From Ustulina deusta (Eukaryota; Ascomycota; Sordariomycetes; Xylariales; Xylariaceae): a DNA stretch of 64,000 nucleotides. The notes under the pieces are model-generated. The model saw nothing but the letters and a program-made list of their open reading frames with translations. It ran no database searches and was not told where the DNA came from. A program made the position numbers and the translations under genes. Below, piece after piece: positions 59,106 to 64,000 of this stretch (within the stretch, counting starts at the first letter, position 1; each line of letters starts with the position of its first letter). Location of the stretch: contig JAJNNX010000017.1 in assembly GCA_023159155.1 (NCBI GenBank), positions 434,001 through 498,000 of the forward strand. Reading direction: 5' to 3'.

Positions 59106-61545
59106 TTAATCCAACAACATACTTATTAACGCTATAATATAAATAATTTTATAATAGCCCTAAGATTATATTATATATATAATAATGTTTTGTAAAAATA
59201 ATATATTATAATAAAAATTTTTTTTTAAATTTTTTAAAAAAAGCAAAAATATTAAAAAGTTAAATAAGCTTCCAGAAACTATTAATATATTAAAACGTTA
59301 CGTTTAAAAAAATTACTACTTTTAAAGATTTAGTCTAAATTTATTGCTTTAAATCTAAATAAATTACTATTTTCTTGTTTTTATACCGCTTAGATAGGCA
59401 ATAATATTAACTAGCCCAAACAGAATATGTTTTTTTTAACCCTATCTAATTATTTAAGAATATTTTTATATTTATTTTAGCTAATTTAATATACTTCGGT
59501 ATAGCAATACTTATTAACAGCCCTAATAAAACATACTATTCTTTTTAATAAGCTAGATCTATTTAAACTATTTTAAATAAATTTATATATTATTTTTTAA
59601 GCCCTAATATTCATAATCCTATCTTTTTTAATAACTTTATTAAGTTTTAATATAGCTATATTAATTATAATATTTATTATTTAAAAAGAAATATCTAAAA
59701 TATAAATAAAAGCACTTATATTAGCTAGGTTATAGCTATTTATTATAACTACCAAACTTTCTAATAATTTAAAAGTCTAACAATATTTCTAGAAATTCTA
59801 ATTAATAAAAATTCTAAAAGCAATATTATTTTTATTGTTAATTATTTCTAATCTAAAAAAAAACTACTTGCTATAAATAAACAAAATAATATTTATATTT
59901 ATACTAACTTTGCTTAAAAATATAAGTTTTATAAATAAGAACTTATTTTTATTTTAGATTTTTTAAAATATATTATAACTAATAATATTATAAGCTAAAT
60001 TAAAAATATTAATTTTAATTATTTATTTATAAACAAGTATTTTTTTACTAATAATTATAAGCTAGTTAAAAATTATTATTTTATTTAGTAAAAATATAGC
60101 TATATTAATTAAAGCTTTATATTTATAACAAAAATATTTTTAATTCCTAGCTTTTTTAAAATATATAAATTTAAAAAAAGTATTTTAGTTTAGATATTTA
60201 TATATAATATAAAAGTTTACTTTTTTCTAGTTCTAACTTTTATTAATAGCTTTAGCTTATATAGAACTATATATAAATTTATTATAAAAATATATAATAA
60301 AATTACTATATTGCTTAGAGCTAAGCATAATTAATAAATTAATATTTTTTTTTTATATTAAAACCTTATAGATCAAACTTTATAAATATTATTAAAGCTT
60401 TTAAGCTTATAAAAATATTAAATAAAAAGCTAAGTATTATAATTAATAGTAAGTAATTAATTCTTTATATTTTTATTTTAATATTTACTAGTAATATATT
60501 TTAATAGTAGGTTAACTCTAAAATATTTAATATTTTTACTAATAAAAAATATTAAAATTATAAAATCTTATTATTAAACTATAATAATTTTAATTTTAAT
60601 ATTATTAATAATATATAAAACTATTTTAAAACTTTTTATTAAAAATAAGCTTTAAATAAGTTAACAACTAAAAGTATTAAAAAAAATTATTAATAAAGTT
60701 AGACTTTTTTTTTTAATTATTTATAGTAGTTAAGATTGCTTTTATATTTAATATTATTATAATATACCTAAATAATATAACATATTTTAAATTTAGTAAT
60801 ATTATAAAAATATTTTATTAGTTACTTATTAATTAGGTTAGTTATAAATATTACTTTAAATTTATTATTATAATAATAATACTAATATATTTAGTATATT
60901 AAGTAATAAAACTTTAAATAGTAGTTAAGTATGTTAGAATTTTTTATAAAATATTTTTTTTTCTAGCTAGGCAGCTATTTAGTTTTTTTTATATATATTA
61001 ACTTATAGTTTTTAAAAGTATGCTTATTAGTCTATTTTAATAATTATTCTTGCTAAATATTAGTTATATAAAAGTTATTTTAAACTTTTTTTTATATATA
61101 CTATTAAACTAATATTTACAAACAAGATTTAAAAAGAACAATTTAGCTTTAATTTAATAATTATTAATATTTTTATTAGTGTTTTAATAATAACTGTTTG
61201 TACTAACTACTTTTTAGGGGCTAATAAGTTATATATTTAAAACTATAATTTTTAGATTTTTGTTCAAATAATCTATAAAGGTTAGTAACTATTTTAAAAA
61301 ATTTATAAAATAATTGCTTTATTTTTTAGCCCTTTTTATAGAACTTAAGCTATATTTAAAGCTTTAATACTAAGTATAAAGCGTAGCTTTTTATTAGCGC
61401 TAACTAAAGCAACTTTTAAGTTTTTTATAATAATAGCTTTAGTTAAATAAAACATAAAAAGCAATATTACTATTAGCTATTTTTTTATATTATAAAAAGT
61501 AGCCAAATATTAATAATAAGCAAATTAACCTAATATTTATATTTG

Positions 61546-61795
61546 TTATGCCTAGCATACTAGGACCGGTGCATATTTACTATATATATATACTATATTT
61601 GTACCTATTTTAATAGAAAATCTTCTTTTTATAAGCTTTAGTTTTATAAGCTAACTTTACTAAATATATGTTATGCCTAGCATACTAGGACTAGTACACA
61701 CTTACTATATATATATACTATATCTGCACCTATTTTAATAAAAAATCTTCCTTTTATAAGCTTTAGTTTTATAAGCTAACTTTACTAAATATATA
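61546..61795. repeat. 125-bp tandem duplication with transition-only differences
   Basis: Copy 1 is 61546-61670 and copy 2 is 61671-61795, in perfect register. The visible differences (for example CCGGTGCATAT against CTAGTACACAC) are all C/T or G/A transitions, as expected of RIP acting on repeats. Confidence 0.85.
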
Positions 61796-64000
61796 ACTTA
61801 TCTTTTTATATATTATATCTAACCTTATAAACTTCTTATTTATAATAATTCTAAAGCTTTTTTTTAAAATTATTTATAATATATTTATATAATAGCTTCT
61901 AAAAAACTTAAATTATTAACTAGATTAATACTTCTTAAAAAAAACAAATTAGCTATAAATAGCTAACAAAACTATACTAATTTTTTTTTAAATAAAAATC
62001 AAAAATCAGAACTTAATAGTAGTTTAATACTTAGTTACTAAAATAATAATAATACTTTATAACTTAAAAATACTAATTAATTTTTATTATAACAAAATAT
62101 TTAGCTTAAAATAAAACTTAAAAAAATAAATAAATAACTAAAAAAACAAAAATAACCTATTTTTAAATTAAAAAAATCTTAATTTATAAGTATATATAAA
62201 TCGATATTAAAACAGAAACTTAAAAAATATAAGCATTAAAAAAAAACTAAAGATCTAAAAAACTTTAAATTTTTTAACTTTTTAGATTTTTTTTATACTT
62301 TTTACTTAGAATATAAAAATTAGCACTAAAAATAATATAACTTTTTTAATTTTAGCTTATTACTTACCTCTTTATTTTTTTATTATTATTTAATAAATTA
62401 GATTTAAATAATTCTAACTATTAATTATTTTATTATTATAAATGTTACAATAATAATAAAAAATCAAACGTTAATTTTAGTTATTTTTTAAAATTTAAAT
62501 ACTTTTTGTTTATTATATAGTTTATTTATAACTAATAAATTAAATAAATTAAAAAACTAAAATCTATATTTAAAAATTTGCAAAAAAAGTTCTAATAAGT
62601 CTAAACTTAAATTATTTATATAGTTAGCAAAATAGACTAAAATTATAAAAACTAATATTAAATCTTTTTTAAAAAAAAAATATACTAAAATTATTTTTTT
62701 TATAAATCTAATTAAAAAATTTTTGCTAACTAAACTAAAATTTTAATTTATTAATTAACTTTTTTTATTATAAATATTAGCTAGCAATTAAAAAAAGCTT
62801 AATAATAAACTAATTAAAACTTTAAAATATTTAATTAATATTTATTTTAAATTAAAATTTAAAAAAAATAATAAAGCAATAATAAAAAAGCTATATTATA
62901 TTACTAAAAACTAACTAATCTGCTTTAATAAAAAATTATAAATTTTAATAATTTATTACTTTAAAAAAGATTAGCAATAATAAATATAATATAATATTAT
63001 TAAAAACTAATAATTTTTGCTTTTAAAGCTATAAAGCTTTAATAAAAACTTTTATATTTAAATATTAACCGAACTAATACTAATAAACCTTAAGATTAGC
63101 AATAATACTAAAGCCCCTTTAAGCAAAAATATTTTAATAATAAAAATTATTTTTACTAAAGCTAAAAATATTATAATATAGTTCGGAGCTAAAATAATTA
63201 TTAGTACTATAACTAGCTAAAATAACTTTATTTAAATTAGTAACCCTTTAATAATTATATATTTAAAAAGTTATTATTTTTTAAATATTTTAACTAATAT
63301 ATTTTTAATATATTTTAAAAATAGCTATAAAATAACTTTAATAATTATTTAAAGCAAAATAGTAATATTTAGAACTTTTTTTATTTTAATTATAAAAAAA
63401 TAAGTTAGATTAGTTATAACTATAAAAAACCTAACTAGTAATACTTACTAAAAAATTAAAAATATTAAATTTAAAAAACTTAGTTAAATTAAAAATAAAA
63501 TAATTCTAATATATTTTATTATTTATAAAAAAACAATTATTATTTAGATTAAAATTATTTATATAATTTTTTAGTATATTTTAATAAATATTTAAGTAAT
63601 AATTAAAAAAATAAAAAATAATTTTAGTTTTAACTATAAAGCTTAAGCTAAAATTATAGCTTTTTATACCTATTTTGTATTAATTTTATATTTTATATAA
63701 TATTTATTTTATTAGCCTAAAAAAATCCCTATTAAAAATATTTATTAATTTAAATTTTTATATTAAATATAATTATATTAGTTATATTTTTGCTTTATAT
63801 AATAAACTAGAAAAAGCTTTATTTTATATTTATATTTTATAATATATTATTAGAAATAGATTTTTTAGTTATAATATTTATTAAGTTATTTATAAACTTA
63901 CTAATAGTTATAAGGTAACTTAAAAATTTTAGTATATTTATATTACTATTAACCAAAATAATTAATTAAAAAAAAATCTAGTATTTTTTTTCTAAATTAT

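Larger units (their letters stand above)
55341..64000. other. AT-rich, RIP-type block without genes
   Basis: From about 55.4 kb to the window end the sequence is overwhelmingly A/T, rich in TpA, with only very short open frames. This is the composition produced by repeat-induced point mutation of old transposable elements. Small less-AT patches remain at 55341-55480, 56100-56150, 58860-59100 and 61545-61745. No element can be named from what is left, and no gene or tRNA is seen. Confidence 0.8.

Overview
The window reads as nuclear DNA of a filamentous ascomycete (Pezizomycotina). Most genes carry one to eight short spliceosomal introns (about 50-130 bases, GT-AG, with two likely GC-AG cases). 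The gene families are typical of such fungi: DUF3292, DUF3433, HET domain, highly reducing polyketide synthase and Rrt8-like membrane protein. The right end is a very AT-rich, repeat-poor block of the kind left by repeat-induced point mutation (RIP). Genus cannot be fixed from the sequence alone.

Layout, left to right. Position 1-930 is the 3' end of a mitochondrial Mtf2-like gene. It is followed by a secreted rhamnogalacturonan acetylesterase (1755-2927, five exons) and a DUF3292 membrane protein (3556-6007, minus). From 7.1 to 14.2 kb lies a compact module: an anion:cation-symporter-family permease (minus), the carboxyltransferase (beta) subunit of an acyl-CoA carboxylase (minus), and, divergently, its biotin carboxylase/biotin carrier (alpha) subunit (plus). 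Neither subunit shows a mitochondrial presequence, so the enzyme may be cytosolic. A small unknown gene (14646-15119), a frameshifted DUF3433 pseudogene (15839-18287, minus), a secreted polyamine-oxidase-like flavoenzyme (20013-21944) and a GNAT acetyltransferase (23174-23763) follow.

An apparently intact highly reducing polyketide synthase occupies 26928-34852 (nine exons, 2425 residues). KS, AT, DH, KR and ACP motifs are all present, but the methyltransferase and enoylreductase regions are degenerate. Next come a HET-domain gene broken by a 10-bp tandem duplication (35733-39281, minus), a 1921-residue secreted mucin-like protein with three families of internal repeats (40919-46844, minus), an Rrt8/EI24-like membrane protein (48241-49225, minus), and a bicovalent-FAD oxidase of the berberine-bridge type (50044-51526, minus).

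The last gene is an acyl-CoA thioesterase-like relic (52273-53384, minus) with one in-frame TAG in a RIP-type context. A transposon begins 27 bases upstream of its apparent start. That transposon (53411-55338) has perfect 44-bp inverted repeats and TA flanks and is 1928 bp long; it looks like a Fot1/pogo-type element with an interior destroyed by RIP. From 55.4 kb to the end the DNA is AT-rich and non-coding. It is interrupted only by a telomere-like G-rich motif, a GC-rich island with two perfect palindromes, and a 125-bp tandem duplication.

How the genes may work together is inference. The carboxylase pair plus permease could supply or consume carboxylated acyl-CoAs and lies on the same arm as the PKS, but about 12.7 kb separates them and no clear tailoring genes flank the PKS.
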